Origin: a virus
Length of the DNA stretch: 64,000 nucleotides
Virus record (IMG/VR): IMGVR_UViG_3300032722_000004
Location: 1-64,000 of that record
Strand: one strand, 5' to 3'
The notes under the pieces are model-generated. The model worked only from the letters and a program-made list of their open reading frames with translations. It did not search any database and was not told the origin of the DNA. This document shows, in pieces, positions 20,338-29,044 of the stretch; position 1 is the first letter of the stretch, and every line of letters begins with the position of its first letter. Position numbers and translations under genes: made by a program.

Positions 20338-21186
20338 CTAGTTACCCTTCATCAGATTGCCGATGATCGGGATTTCAGCCCCAGCGCCAACATAAGTCGG
20401 CATCTTACCACCAGTTTCCTTCCAGGCTTCAATCGCACGAAGCTTGACGAGTTCTGGGCTAGCCTTAATCGATTGAGCAAGCAGTGCGTTAGCATCAGCT
20501 TCACCCTTAGCCTTAGCAACCGCAGAGCGAGCATTGGCTTCAACCGTGATCACGTTAGCCTCAGCAGCCTTAGCTTGCTGTTCGTTAGCGATACGTTGGT
20601 TGATTTGATCGTGAATCGATTGGGGCATACGAATAGTATTCGCCCAAGTCAGACGCTCGATGTTCAGACCGTAAGGCTTGAAGTGAGCAGCGACTTCAAC
20701 CTGCACCTTATCCAACAGTTCCTTCTTCTTAGGACCGAAGATTTCATCGACCGCATAGGCAGAAGCAATGTCGTTCAGATCGTTACGAATTTCGTTACGA
20801 ATTTGATTTTCGACAAGACCTTCGGCAGTAGAGCGGAACTTCTGATAAAGAACCGGAGCCTTGCTAGAGTCAACCGAATAGCTTACAGCAATGTCGGCAC
20901 CCATATTCAGACCTTGCTTGTCATTGAACGTAAATTCTTCGTTGACAGCCTTGCCTTCATTCTTAGAAGCGGTGTAGATATATTGCTGAGTATAAACCGG
21001 AAACTCGATAATTTGAGTTCCCATTGGGGTAAAATACGTACCGACACCTAGAACATTAGGGTCAACACCAGAACCTGAACCATATTGATTAACCTTAAGG
21101 CCAACATATCCGGGTTGCACTTGACCACATGCAGCAAGAGCCGCAGCGGCAGCACCGACGATAAGAACCGTCTTAATGTTATTCAT
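20338..21186 (-). CDS. SPFH/band-7 (prohibitin-like) lipoprotein
   Basis: 282 residues from the ATG at 21186 with AGGAC upstream. Lipobox LAACG (Cys20) replaces the usual N-terminal membrane helix. An SPFH domain (about 25-200) includes PGYVGLKVNQYG, DIAVSYSVD and IRNEIRNDL. A coiled coil with Ala/Glu repeats follows (about 200-250, NEQQAKAAEANVITVEANAR). SPFH proteins form ring or cage assemblies on membranes and modulate proteases such as FtsH. A phage copy could protect phage membrane proteins or superinfected envelopes, but this is inference. Confidence 0.85.
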   Translation of the reverse strand: MNNIKTVLIVGAAAAALAACGQVQPGYVGLKVNQYGSGSGVDPNVLGVGTYFTPMGTQIIEFPVYTQQYIYTASKNEGKAVNEEFTFNDKQGLNMGADIAVSYSVDSSKAPVLYQKFRSTAEGLVENQIRNEIRNDLNDIASAYAVDEIFGPKKKELLDKVQVEVAAHFKPYGLNIERLTWANTIRMPQSIHDQINQRIANEQQAKAAEANVITVEANARSAVAKAKGEADANALLAQSIKASPELVKLRAIEAWKETGGKMPTYVGAGAEIPIIGNLMKGN

Positions 21187-21193
21187 AGTTTGA

Positions 21194-21441
21194 TTAGTCC
21201 TTTGATTGAGGTTGTTTGATAATATTGAACACAAATTCAATGATTAGTGTTGCGGTAAGAATCACAACGAGCATGGTTCCCAGCAGTGCGCCGAAGATCG
21301 CGAAGTCGTTGTGAATGTTAATCATCCAGGGCATGATAGCACGGAACCAAATAAGAGGAACCATAACATAAGAGGAACCATAACTACTGCAAAACCCTTG
21401 ATGAACTCGATTAGAAAACCATATACTGATTTCTTATTCAC
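21194..21441 (-). pseudogene. Small membrane protein gene split by a 17-bp tandem duplication
   Basis: From a GTG at 21441 with AAGAGG upstream the frame reads NKKSVYGFLIEFIKGFAVVM and then stops at 21322. Deleting one copy of the perfect 17-bp tandem repeat (21351-21367 and 21368-21384) restores a 76-residue frame that continues VPLIWFRAIMPWMINIHNDF and FGALLGTMLVVILTATLIIE to 21194, a two-helix membrane protein. It lies 8 nt before the SPFH gene on the same strand. Confidence 0.75.
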
Positions 21442-21514
21442 AGGTAGCCTCTTAGTTTCGTACAGAGCCTTCTCTGTATCGATAACTACAATTTATCAGC
21501 GACTAGACGTAAAG

Positions 21515-21826
21515 TCAATCGTCTTTGTACCCAAAATCGACACCATCAATAAATTTTTTCTCCTGCATAGTTATTTCATTGAAAAACTTACGAGGATTTC
21601 CACACATCATACAATTTGGATCTCCGCAATTCAAAGAATGCATTTTTGCGTACCGATGCATTTTGTTAGGATCAGGATTCATTCCATGTGATTTTGCGAT
21701 ACTGTATTGTTTCTTGGCTGCGGTGTTCGCCGCTGCTCTACGTTTAGATTTCTTAAGTCTGCTTTCGGAATCACTCACGATTGGTTGGCCTTGATTTAGG
21801 GTTATGTGGATTTTTTTGTTTAGCAA
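21515..21826 (-). CDS. Small hypothetical protein with Cys cluster, 103 residues
   Basis: Basic N-terminal half (RLKKSKRRAAANTAAKKQY) and a possible zinc knuckle NCGDPNCMMCGNPRK near residues 67-80, which could bind nucleic acid. Similar Cys-plus-NPRKFF tails occur in small T4-like phage proteins. The start lies inside the preceding small gene (56-bp overlap). Confidence 0.65.
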   Translation of the reverse strand: MLNKKIHITLNQGQPIVSDSESRLKKSKRRAAANTAAKKQYSIAKSHGMNPDPNKMHRYAKMHSLNCGDPNCMMCGNPRKFFNEITMQEKKFIDGVDFGYKDD

Positions 21827-21932
21827 GTGTTTCTTGCTGCTGCTGCGGAGACCAACCCATCGTCCGTAACTTACCTTGCATTAATATTTGATTTAACAGC
21901 TTTCGTCCGGCGCCCATATTGTTTAGATTCAT
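21771..21932 (-). CDS. Small hypothetical protein, 53 residues
   Basis: Begins MNLNNMGAGRKLLNQILMQG and continues with a Gln run (SPQQQQETLAK). GAGAGG lies upstream of the ATG, and a late promoter AATAAATA sits 18 nt before it. Overlaps the next gene in another frame. Family unknown. Confidence 0.6.
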   Translation of the reverse strand: MNLNNMGAGRKLLNQILMQGKLRTMGWSPQQQQETLAKQKNPHNPKSRPTNRE

Positions 21933-21950
21933 GTCAGCCACCTCTCAAGC

Positions 21951-21958
21951 TATTTATT
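21951..21958 (-). promoter_or_regulatory. T4-type late promoter (Shine-Dalgarno class)
   Basis: Minus strand AATAAATA, 18 nt before the ATG at 21932, with GAGAGG between. Confidence 0.5.
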
Positions 21959-21962
21959 GCGC

Positions 21963-21999
21963 AAAATACAGGTGCTATTGAAATAACACCTGTATTTTT
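21963..21999 (-). terminator. Rho-independent terminator
   Basis: Hairpin AAATACAGGTGTTATT/AATAGCACCTGTATTT (one mismatch) directly after the nuclease stop codon, ending in TTTT. Confidence 0.75.
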
Positions 22000-22000
22000 G

Positions 22001-22837
22001 TTAGTCTACACTCGCACTTGGTCCACATGCTGCCTTCTTAGAAGCAGTCAGTTTACCAAAATCAACCGGCCATTCTTTTCCTACCGGAAGTTCCTGAGCA
22101 TTCTTAGGTAATGCTACAATTACACCTGATTCCTTTTCAATAGCGGCAATAGATGTACGATACTTAGTTAGATCGTTTCCTAAATTAGGATACGGAGCCG
22201 TATGAGGGAAATACCAACCTGCTACCATTCCAGTTTGATCATCAATGACAATCTTGTAGAACGCATGAGGCACAACGACGCCGGACCCAATCTTTTTATC
22301 TCCAGCTGCATAGATTGCTCCGGAAATTGCGGTGAATGGACGGTTCTGTTGGAACGCCCAACCACGAAAGGAAGTTTCTAACAATTTCCAAATCCCGCGA
22401 TTGAGAGAAGGAGCCTGAGGTGTCATATTAGTCATTAGAAATGACTCATACTCAACTTGTTGATTCCAACTTTGGTCGCCGTCGGGCGCCATGTGGCCCT
22501 TATCGTAACCGGAGCCTGCATAGTCGTTAGGCGTTGCTCCGCCTGCTATAGATGGGTCAGCGGTAAATGCATTTGATCGCACAACACAACCTAACGCAGC
22601 TTGCGGAGTAAGTGTCCACTCTACGTATTCTGGTATTTTTGAACTAGCGTCATACCCAACCAGATATGCCTGACGGCATATAGATTGAACTGGTTTAGTG
22701 CTTTGCGGCGGTCCAAAAGGTGCATGTACTGAACAACTCGCAATAGGCAAAGGTGCGCGAGGTGTAAATGCGTAGCTTGTATCATAAAGACATAGAGATA
22801 TTAGCAGTATTGATACTACTGCAAAAAACTTTTTCAT
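22001..22837 (-). CDS. Secreted DNA/RNA non-specific endonuclease (NUC1 family)
   Basis: 278 residues from the ATG at 22837; the ATG two codons upstream lies too close to the AAGGAG site. A Sec signal peptide (KKFFAVVSILLISLCLYDTS, cleavage near YAFT) starts the protein. The nuclease core has the DRGH-type motif as GYDKGHMAPDGDQSW, then TNMTPQAPSLNRGIW, with the metal-binding Asn in this segment. Enzymes of this family cut DNA and RNA without sequence preference. Export means it acts in the periplasm or outside, perhaps on competing phage DNA or released host DNA. A late promoter and its own terminator bracket the gene. Confidence 0.88.
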   Translation of the reverse strand: MKKFFAVVSILLISLCLYDTSYAFTPRAPLPIASCSVHAPFGPPQSTKPVQSICRQAYLVGYDASSKIPEYVEWTLTPQAALGCVVRSNAFTADPSIAGGATPNDYAGSGYDKGHMAPDGDQSWNQQVEYESFLMTNMTPQAPSLNRGIWKLLETSFRGWAFQQNRPFTAISGAIYAAGDKKIGSGVVVPHAFYKIVIDDQTGMVAGWYFPHTAPYPNLGNDLTKYRTSIAAIEKESGVIVALPKNAQELPVGKEWPVDFGKLTASKKAACGPSASVD

Positions 22838-22861
22838 AAACATACTCCTTATATGTGAGTA

Positions 22862-22869
22862 TATTTATG
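22862..22869 (-). promoter_or_regulatory. T4-type late promoter (Shine-Dalgarno class)
   Basis: Minus strand CATAAATA, 24 nt before the ATG at 22837, with AAGGAG between. Confidence 0.5.
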
Positions 22870-22888
22870 TTAACTATTTAAATAATAA

Positions 22889-23059
22889 CTATTGATGAAG
22901 GTTGGCAATTGCTGTGCAGCACCCAATGCCCATACAGAGCGAGAAGATAATAGCAGCCATACCTAGTCTATTCCAAAAAAGAATTGTTGGATTCTTACTT
23001 TCGGTAGTAGAACCATCAAAATCCATAGTCTTGTGCTCACAGTCACATTCGTCACACAT
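22889..23059 (-). CDS. Small membrane protein with Cys-rich N-terminus, 56 residues
   Basis: Begins MCDECDCEHKTMDFDG, then one transmembrane helix (LGMAAIIFSLCMGIGCCTA). GGAGAT precedes the ATG. The four N-terminal Cys/His could hold a metal. No family recognised. Confidence 0.6.
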   Translation of the reverse strand: MCDECDCEHKTMDFDGSTTESKNPTILFWNRLGMAAIIFSLCMGIGCCTAIANLHQ

Positions 23060-23071
23060 GTTAAATCTCCG

Positions 23072-23176
23072 TTACATTAGTGTGCGGTGAAATACTAAGG
23101 ATACCATCAGATGGAGTCCAAAATAAATTATACCAAGGATTCCGACTCCAAATGCAAATCGATCAACGTTCAGCAT
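23072..23176 (-). CDS. Tiny membrane protein, 34 residues
   Basis: Begins MLNVDRFAFGVGILGIIYFG, a single transmembrane helix with a short basic end. GAGGA lies upstream of the ATG, within the end of the preceding gene (14-bp overlap). Function unknown. Confidence 0.5.
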   Translation of the reverse strand: MLNVDRFAFGVGILGIIYFGLHLMVSLVFHRTLM

Positions 23177-23576
23177 TAGCCAATTCCTCACACGTACCAT
23201 ACTTAACGCCCATTTTGTAGTCCAAAAATTCCCAATCATAGTAACTGAAACCCTGGTTGTCACTGTAGCAACCGTTGGCGTCAGCGAGGTAACGCATCAT
23301 ATCCAACTGAGTAGCATGAGGGAAATAGGTACGAAGAAGTTCGATATCCTTGTTGAGTCGGGCTACCGCTGCTAGCTTAGCCTTGCGATCCTGCTCCATT
23401 TGGTTTTCCAAATCAATTACTAGAGCGTCCCAGCTGTTTCGGAAATCATTGAGATTTGCAAATTGAGCAAGTTCGGCGCGCGGGCGGAATCCGTTAACGT
23501 CCTTAAACAGATCCGAATACACGGAACCTTCCCGAGTTTCAGGAAACATGTTGTCGATGTCAGATAGAGTAAGCAC
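23163..23576 (-). CDS. Hypothetical protein, 137 residues
   Basis: Acidic, mostly helical. It has a coiled-coil middle (about residues 50-85, ENQMEQDRKAKLAAVARLNK) and an aromatic C-terminal part (DNQGFSYYDWEFLDYKMG). No family recognised; it lies in a run of small minus-strand genes. Confidence 0.65.
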   Translation of the reverse strand: MLTLSDIDNMFPETREGSVYSDLFKDVNGFRPRAELAQFANLNDFRNSWDALVIDLENQMEQDRKAKLAAVARLNKDIELLRTYFPHATQLDMMRYLADANGCYSDNQGFSYYDWEFLDYKMGVKYGTCEELANAER

Positions 23577-23657
23577 GTCGATATCTCCTCAATTGATTAT
23601 TTCTTACAATAAACTCACGAAAAGATTATGTCAACCGTAAAATTACCAAACGATATT

Positions 23658-23864
23658 TTAGTTGGAAATTTCCTTGTGGGATTTTATAGCTGACATAGCA
23701 TGATCCAATCCGGAAAGTATATCAAGCAGCACCATTTTTTCAGCTTGGTTAGGTGCATTGCGCCAAATAACAGTTACCTCTTCGTGTATCTTTTTAAGTT
23801 TCTTTTCAGAATCTTTAATTCGAGCAGATCGAGATTTAGTACGTGATCGAGGTTTAACAACCAT
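23658..23864 (-). CDS. Small basic protein, 68 residues
   Basis: Strongly basic N-terminus (KPRSRTKSRSARIKDSEKKL) then a helix, so nucleic-acid binding is possible. Its start overlaps the stop of the next gene upstream by one base, indicating coupling. Confidence 0.6.
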   Translation of the reverse strand: MVVKPRSRTKSRSARIKDSEKKLKKIHEEVTVIWRNAPNQAEKMVLLDILSGLDHAMSAIKSHKEISN

Positions 23865-24136
23865 TATCGAACCTCACCGGTCTTAAACCAGGTAAGCACG
23901 TCTTCCTTCTTCTTGCTGTAATACGTGACACCGGTGCATCCAGAAGACATAGTTCTGTTGTGCAGAGAAGTCTTGAACAGAGTACCCTTCCATGCGGGAC
24001 CGCCGGCAGACTTCCATCGGGCACGGTCGAACTTAAGTTCGCCTACGATTTCTCCGTCATTTTTAATGACGAACGTATGAAAGCGTTCGTTGGGGAGGTC
24101 ATGAAACCCGTTCTTGACCTTAGCGAGTGTCCACAT
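23864..24136 (-). CDS. Hypothetical protein, 90 residues
   Basis: Small alpha/beta protein rich in aromatic and basic residues (HTFVIKNDGEIVGELKFDRA). No family recognised. Translationally coupled with the downstream 68-residue gene. Confidence 0.6.
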   Translation of the reverse strand: MWTLAKVKNGFHDLPNERFHTFVIKNDGEIVGELKFDRARWKSAGGPAWKGTLFKTSLHNRTMSSGCTGVTYYSKKKEDVLTWFKTGEVR

Positions 24137-24193
24137 GATTGTACTCCGTTGTTATACGTAAATAACAAACATGAACTATGATGTCAAACTATT

Positions 24194-27121
24194 TTATTTG
24201 ACCCAACAATCACAGTTACAAGCAGTAACCTGCGCAATTGCATCGGGTATAGAAGGAGTGGCCGGAAGCAACGTAGTACTAGTGTAATTTGGATCTAAAT
24301 TCGGTGGCAAATTATTAGGGTCATATGCGGGCGCCGGAGCGATGATGACTATTTCGCTGCTCGGCGGAGTAACGACTGGGCCAGCAGGAACGACAGTGCC
24401 GGCAACCGGATTTGGATTACAATTTAGAATCTGAGTAATATCGCCGGGTGCTGATCCTGAAATCTGTTGAAACCCTTCTGAAGACGTATAAATCCCTGCA
24501 GGTTTAGGCGTTATGGTATTACCAGTGTCGTCTATATTAGAAGGCCATGCAGGGAACGTATATTCAGTACCGCAACTTGGAATACCATTAACTGCATTCG
24601 ATGTTGTTCCGTTTGTAGTGAGCGCAATTTGATTTGGAAGAACATCTGCAATACTATTATCCAAATCAATACCAACTTGCTGCAAGCGGGCTTGATTTCT
24701 TTCTTGGCGCAGTAGCGCTACTAGGCTTTGACCACCGACCGTAGACAAGTCCGAAATTGCTTCTAATGTCTGTGCTGCCATATGAGGGCGAGTGTCTAGT
24801 GCCATCTGAGGTAGCGAATCTACAAAGGACGATTGTGTGCTAGGATATGCGTTTAAGAAAAAGTCTTTAGGGACCGATACAGGAGGTGCATAAGTGTATC
24901 GAGTTCGCTGTTCTCTTGCTAGTTGGGTTCCTAAAATGTTCCAGTACGCATTCAGGTGTTGTGCAGCATCTGGTTTGTTTACTAAGATAGAAGCTATTTC
25001 CGCATTAGCCTGATCGATATATCCCTGAACTACCGCATTCATTGGATTCGGCCAACCAGTTGTTCCGGCTGGTGTATTAGTTCCACCCGATGTACTAGTA
25101 GGTGGGCATTCGATTGTTACGGTAGGAATAGACGTGGAGTCCGGACCGGATGATGTTAGTGTTACTGATGTTACTCTCCCGTACCCTGTATTAACGTGAT
25201 CTACTGACTGTGCAAACTCACCGGTTTCGACAGTGGCTACTGCGGTTCCGCCGTTAGACAGTGTTATTGTAGGCACAGGTGCATCACCGCGAATATATCC
25301 ACCACCTGGATGAGTGAGCGTTACTCCGGTAACATGATAGTATGTAGTGAGTGGGCCCGGAGGACCAACAGTATATGTAGTATATTGAACTGTTACTATA
25401 GCCGGATCCCATGTAACAGCTAAAAATAATCCGCGATATATTGCAGCCAAGTTATCAGTTTGTGCTTCTTGAATTCGCTGTTCTATGAGTTGCCATGGGT
25501 AAGGGAGGCCCGACATGCATCCAAAAAAGTCTGAAAGCGTGAGCGATCCACTAGGGCCGCTGCCTAGCGCCTGAACACTAGTCGCAAAATCTATCTGCGT
25601 CTGATCCGTAGGTTTACTGGTGCCATTGACTAAATTTAGATTAGATGTATTTTCAATACCCTTAACTACTTTAGCGAATTTTTGTATGTCAACATTTTGA
25701 ATGTTTCTAATTTGTCTCATCGTATATGAGAATGCGCCTGCGGCTAATGCCTGATCGTATGGAATAATGTCCTGCAGGTATGAGGCGAATCCTTTAGGAA
25801 GCTCCGTATAATTTTCAGGATTAGATGCTTTATCAAAAATAGGAGGCTTACCACTAGGAATGATTGTTCCTACATATTCTTGTAGAGCAGGAGTGTCTAG
25901 TGCATCATTGACGCCGCCATTTTGATAAATGAGGTAGTAAGTTTTGCTGTTGGTTGTTCCTGCGATAGCATTATAGATTGGAACAGTTAATGCTGAATAG
26001 CTGATAGGGAACAACATCTTTAGATTTAGTAGATCCGCTAAGGAGTTTAGTCCTTGTGTCACGCATTGTAGAGGTGCCAAAACATGGGCTAAATTTTCAC
26101 CTGTTATGATTAAAAATGCACCATAGATTTTCTGTTCTAGTGCCTTAGATACATTTGGTGTTACTCCACCCGTAATGTCAGATATTTCCTTAGTGGTTAA
26201 TCCTGCAGCCAAAAGAGCCAAAGACAAATCTTGCGTGACTGCTGAATTTTTACCTATTGTTCTGAGTAGGTTGGATGGTAAACCAAACGTCTCGATCTGT
26301 TTTAGGTCTATAGCCTTTCCTAAATTTTCTAGATCAGTACCAAAATCCTTAGTGGAAAGATTTACACCAGATATATCAGCACTCATGAGGTCATCCATGT
26401 TGCTGTATGTTCCGTCTAAGAAGGTATTTGAGTTTACAACCGTACTGATCGTTTGATTTGAAGTACCGGCTGCTGAAACTGCACTAGAAAATGATGCACA
26501 AAATTCTTTATATTCCGGAGTAGTTGTGTTTACAGTAGTACCATTACAGTTAAATTCATTCCATGCCTGCAATGCATGAAGTCTAATATATCCCCATTGC
26601 GTGATCGAATTGTTAGGATTAGTTGTATTATAAGGGTACCATGTTGCATTTTGTTGTTGATCTACAACACCATACCCCTCAAGCGGATCTCCTATTGAAT
26701 TACTATAGTTACCATAACCAGATGTAGCAGGGCCAGGAAGAACTGCACTTCCTGTGGTCTGTAAACCGTATGCTTGTGCAGCATTAGTCCACACACCAGC
26801 AGGATCCGTTACAGTATATGTAGGTGGCATCGAGTTGCCTAGAGCAGGAATAGTGTCAGCACCAATAGATATAAGATTGTTATATGTTGTCGTAGTTAAC
26901 GTTGTTCCCGGAAACCAACCGCGAACATATCCGTCATTTATTGCCCACGTGAGTAGATGCAGTACTGTATTATTCAGTATACTACCAAATGCGTATCCGG
27001 CATTAGTCCTACTGATTCCCATATAAGATTGTGCTACTGGATTGATGACGAAGCCGGCGTTAGCTAGCAGCGATCCCAGTACATTAACACCTAAGGGACT
27101 TTGTTTTCCTGAATCAGCCAT
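24194..27121 (-). CDS. Large putative virion structural protein, 975 residues
   Basis: Begins MADSGKQSPLGVNVLGSLLA. Rich in Asn, Thr, Ser and Gly, with a glycine- and proline-rich C-terminal third and a Cys-containing end CNCDCWVK. No catalytic motif is evident. It is followed within 10 nt by the PAAR tip gene, so a baseplate, spike-associated or adhesin role is likely. Similar large proteins next to PAAR genes occur in T4-like aquatic phages. Confidence 0.65.
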   Translation of the reverse strand: MADSGKQSPLGVNVLGSLLANAGFVINPVAQSYMGISRTNAGYAFGSILNNTVLHLLTWAINDGYVRGWFPGTTLTTTTYNNLISIGADTIPALGNSMPPTYTVTDPAGVWTNAAQAYGLQTTGSAVLPGPATSGYGNYSNSIGDPLEGYGVVDQQQNATWYPYNTTNPNNSITQWGYIRLHALQAWNEFNCNGTTVNTTTPEYKEFCASFSSAVSAAGTSNQTISTVVNSNTFLDGTYSNMDDLMSADISGVNLSTKDFGTDLENLGKAIDLKQIETFGLPSNLLRTIGKNSAVTQDLSLALLAAGLTTKEISDITGGVTPNVSKALEQKIYGAFLIITGENLAHVLAPLQCVTQGLNSLADLLNLKMLFPISYSALTVPIYNAIAGTTNSKTYYLIYQNGGVNDALDTPALQEYVGTIIPSGKPPIFDKASNPENYTELPKGFASYLQDIIPYDQALAAGAFSYTMRQIRNIQNVDIQKFAKVVKGIENTSNLNLVNGTSKPTDQTQIDFATSVQALGSGPSGSLTLSDFFGCMSGLPYPWQLIEQRIQEAQTDNLAAIYRGLFLAVTWDPAIVTVQYTTYTVGPPGPLTTYYHVTGVTLTHPGGGYIRGDAPVPTITLSNGGTAVATVETGEFAQSVDHVNTGYGRVTSVTLTSSGPDSTSIPTVTIECPPTSTSGGTNTPAGTTGWPNPMNAVVQGYIDQANAEIASILVNKPDAAQHLNAYWNILGTQLAREQRTRYTYAPPVSVPKDFFLNAYPSTQSSFVDSLPQMALDTRPHMAAQTLEAISDLSTVGGQSLVALLRQERNQARLQQVGIDLDNSIADVLPNQIALTTNGTTSNAVNGIPSCGTEYTFPAWPSNIDDTGNTITPKPAGIYTSSEGFQQISGSAPGDITQILNCNPNPVAGTVVPAGPVVTPPSSEIVIIAPAPAYDPNNLPPNLDPNYTSTTLLPATPSIPDAIAQVTACNCDCWVK

Positions 27122-27129
27122 TTTTTATC

Positions 27130-27399
27130 CTAAGGCACAAACACGTCAGGACTACCCTGATTGACTTTGTGACCACATGTAGTCCCAGAACCTACACGAA
27201 GGACCGCGACACCATCAGCAAATACGCTAGGACTACCTTCAGTAGTCTTAGAGGCATTATGCTTACCTCCGCCAGGGTGAGGAGTGATGTCGCTGACATG
27301 CAAACCAACAGCAATTCCGTTCGCAAACACGGTACTGGCCCCGCGAACTATCTTACCATTAGCTTCCGTCGTATCGTTTTTTCTGGATAGCTTTGCCAT
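27130..27399 (-). CDS. PAAR-domain spike-tip protein
   Basis: 89 residues with two PAAR-like units: GASTVFANGIAVGLHVSDIT with H-P-GGG-H, then GSPSVFADGVAVLRVGSGT, CGHKVNQGSPDVFV. PAAR proteins form a sharpened zinc-containing cone on the tip of the tail spike (T4 gp5.4) that pierces the outer membrane. A His/Cys set consistent with zinc binding is present. It sits in a tight run with neighbours on both sides. Confidence 0.88.
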   Translation of the reverse strand: MAKLSRKNDTTEANGKIVRGASTVFANGIAVGLHVSDITPHPGGGKHNASKTTEGSPSVFADGVAVLRVGSGTTCGHKVNQGSPDVFVP

Positions 27400-27698
27400 T
27401 AGCCCGTGATAAACTTCTTTTTAGGTACTACTAGACCAGTCGTTGCTTCCACATACTTTTCAGTAATAGTGGCATCAGTCTTGCATACTAGTGAGTAGCT
27501 GCTATTATTTAGTCTAGGATCAGACTTCGTATCTGAAGTAAACATGGATTGAATGAGTCCCATACCTTGCGGACCAGGTGCGACTGATACCGGATTGTGA
27601 ATGATCAATTCATCACCGTCCATACCCAAATACGTTGCGATCATTTCTTCGCCGCTGTGCATCTTGAACGAGTACACTTCGTTTTCTTCAAACTTCAT
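27399..27698 (-). CDS. Hypothetical T4-like protein, 99 residues
   Basis: Small beta-rich protein (YSFKMHSGEEMIATYLGMD, DELIIHNPVSV) with an Sm-like look to its N-terminal half. No known function. Start and stop nearly touch the PAAR and glutaredoxin genes, so it belongs to the same transcript. Confidence 0.6.
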   Translation of the reverse strand: MKFEENEVYSFKMHSGEEMIATYLGMDGDELIIHNPVSVAPGPQGMGLIQSMFTSDTKSDPRLNNSSYSLVCKTDATITEKYVEATTGLVVPKKKFITG

Positions 27699-27699
27699 A

Positions 27700-27933
27700 T
27701 TACACTGACTCCGCTAAAAACTTAGCTTGTAGCTCGCGGAAGCCGCCGACATACGCTCCGTCTAAAAAGATTTGCGGAACAGTGCGAGCGTTTGGAATTG
27801 CCTCAAGCAAATCTTCTATTGCGTATCCTGACCCGATCTTACGTTCTTCATATTCGATTCCCTTAGAATCCAATAGAGCCTTTGCTTGCACACAGTAGGT
27901 GCAATTTTCCTTTGACCAAATTAATGCCTTCAT
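27700..27933 (-). CDS. nrdC: Glutaredoxin
   Basis: 77 residues. Thioredoxin-fold glutaredoxin with active site C11-TY-C14, the TVPQIF cis-proline loop and the GGFRELQ glutathione-site helix. It supplies electrons to ribonucleotide reductase and possibly to the phage peroxiredoxin. GGAGAAG precedes the ATG, and nrdB lies 9 nt upstream on the same strand. Confidence 0.92.
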   Translation of the reverse strand: MKALIWSKENCTYCVQAKALLDSKGIEYEERKIGSGYAIEDLLEAIPNARTVPQIFLDGAYVGGFRELQAKFLAESV

Positions 27934-27942
27934 TTCTTCTCC

Positions 27943-29043
27943 TTAAATATTGGGTAGTTCATCGTAATTTAGGTCATGTGACATGATTCCGACTACGTAA
28001 TTAGTACTTTCTGACTCTTGCAGCGCCGTTTGTTTCTTACTAGTATCCATGTGTTTGTTGAACCATGGAATAGGAGTGGACTTTGGAGCCGGATTCCAAT
28101 ACTTAATACCAATCTGCTTCAATGCATCTACAGCATTGTAATCCACAAAATCTATCATGATTCGTTCGTTAAGACCTATAACCGGGCCCTTCTTGAACAG
28201 ATATCCGGCCCATTCCTTTTCTTCACGTATAACATCTTCATAAATCTTACGGACTTCTGCTTCGCATTCATTTTTTGCTCGCAAAAATCGAGGATCTTCT
28301 TTGATCACTTGGTTAATCATCCAGGCAGTCCACTCTTTGTGCAGTAACTCATCTTGTAAAATAAGACTGATGATGTTGCCATTACCCATAAAGATTTTGT
28401 TTTCTACCATCGCAAGTGACGTAGCAAATGAAACCATAAATCGAAAAGCCTCAAGTGCATAAGATGCATGTAGCGCTAGCCAAATAGCATTAATGTGTTC
28501 TTCCTCAGAAACATCAATACCGCATTCTTTCTTACAATTTAATAGATGTAAACGATCATAGTATTCACCTACACTTGCAGCCATATCGATGATTTCTCTA
28601 GTATCGTGAACGGTGTTGAAAACTTCCTTAGGGACGTTATAGATGTTACGAATAATGTGTGAATACGCCCGAGAATGAATATTTGTTTCAAAAAAGGACC
28701 AATTGGACATGATTGCTTCTAGTTCCGGAATAGAACATGCTGGCGTAAACACCTGCGCAGGTGCTCGGCCTTGTATACTATCTAAGGCTGTCTGTCTCAA
28801 TAGGTTACTAGTAAACATATGTGCTACTGTCTCGCTAGCATCTTTCATGTCATTGGCATCTTTAGTCAAACTGATTTCTTCTGAAATCCAAAAGAAGCCG
28901 CGGGCAGTTTGCTCTATTTTTGCTAGCTTATTATATTTTACTTCCTCAAATCGTTGGATGGTTACGGGACCTGCTGGATCCAGGAACATCTTGCGATGCA
29001 GGTAGTCTGTCTTGGTATTGAGATTGTATTGCGCTTTACTCAT
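27943..29043 (-). CDS. nrdB: Ribonucleotide reductase class Ia small subunit
   Basis: 366 residues from the ATG at 29043 (MSKAQYNLNTKTD). Features of the di-iron radical subunit are present: the WISEEISL region, FFETNIHSRAYSHIIRNIY (Glu and His ligands), YALEAFRFMVSFATSLAM and LILQDELLHKEWTAWM (EXXH ligand). With NrdA it makes dNDPs from NDPs for phage DNA synthesis. It ends NYDELPNI, an R2-type tail that docks to R1. Gene order nrdA, HNH, exported protein, nrdB, glutaredoxin. Confidence 0.93.
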   Translation of the reverse strand: MSKAQYNLNTKTDYLHRKMFLDPAGPVTIQRFEEVKYNKLAKIEQTARGFFWISEEISLTKDANDMKDASETVAHMFTSNLLRQTALDSIQGRAPAQVFTPACSIPELEAIMSNWSFFETNIHSRAYSHIIRNIYNVPKEVFNTVHDTREIIDMAASVGEYYDRLHLLNCKKECGIDVSEEEHINAIWLALHASYALEAFRFMVSFATSLAMVENKIFMGNGNIISLILQDELLHKEWTAWMINQVIKEDPRFLRAKNECEAEVRKIYEDVIREEKEWAGYLFKKGPVIGLNERIMIDFVDYNAVDALKQIGIKYWNPAPKSTPIPWFNKHMDTSKKQTALQESESTNYVVGIMSHDLNYDELPNI

Positions 29044-29044
29044 A

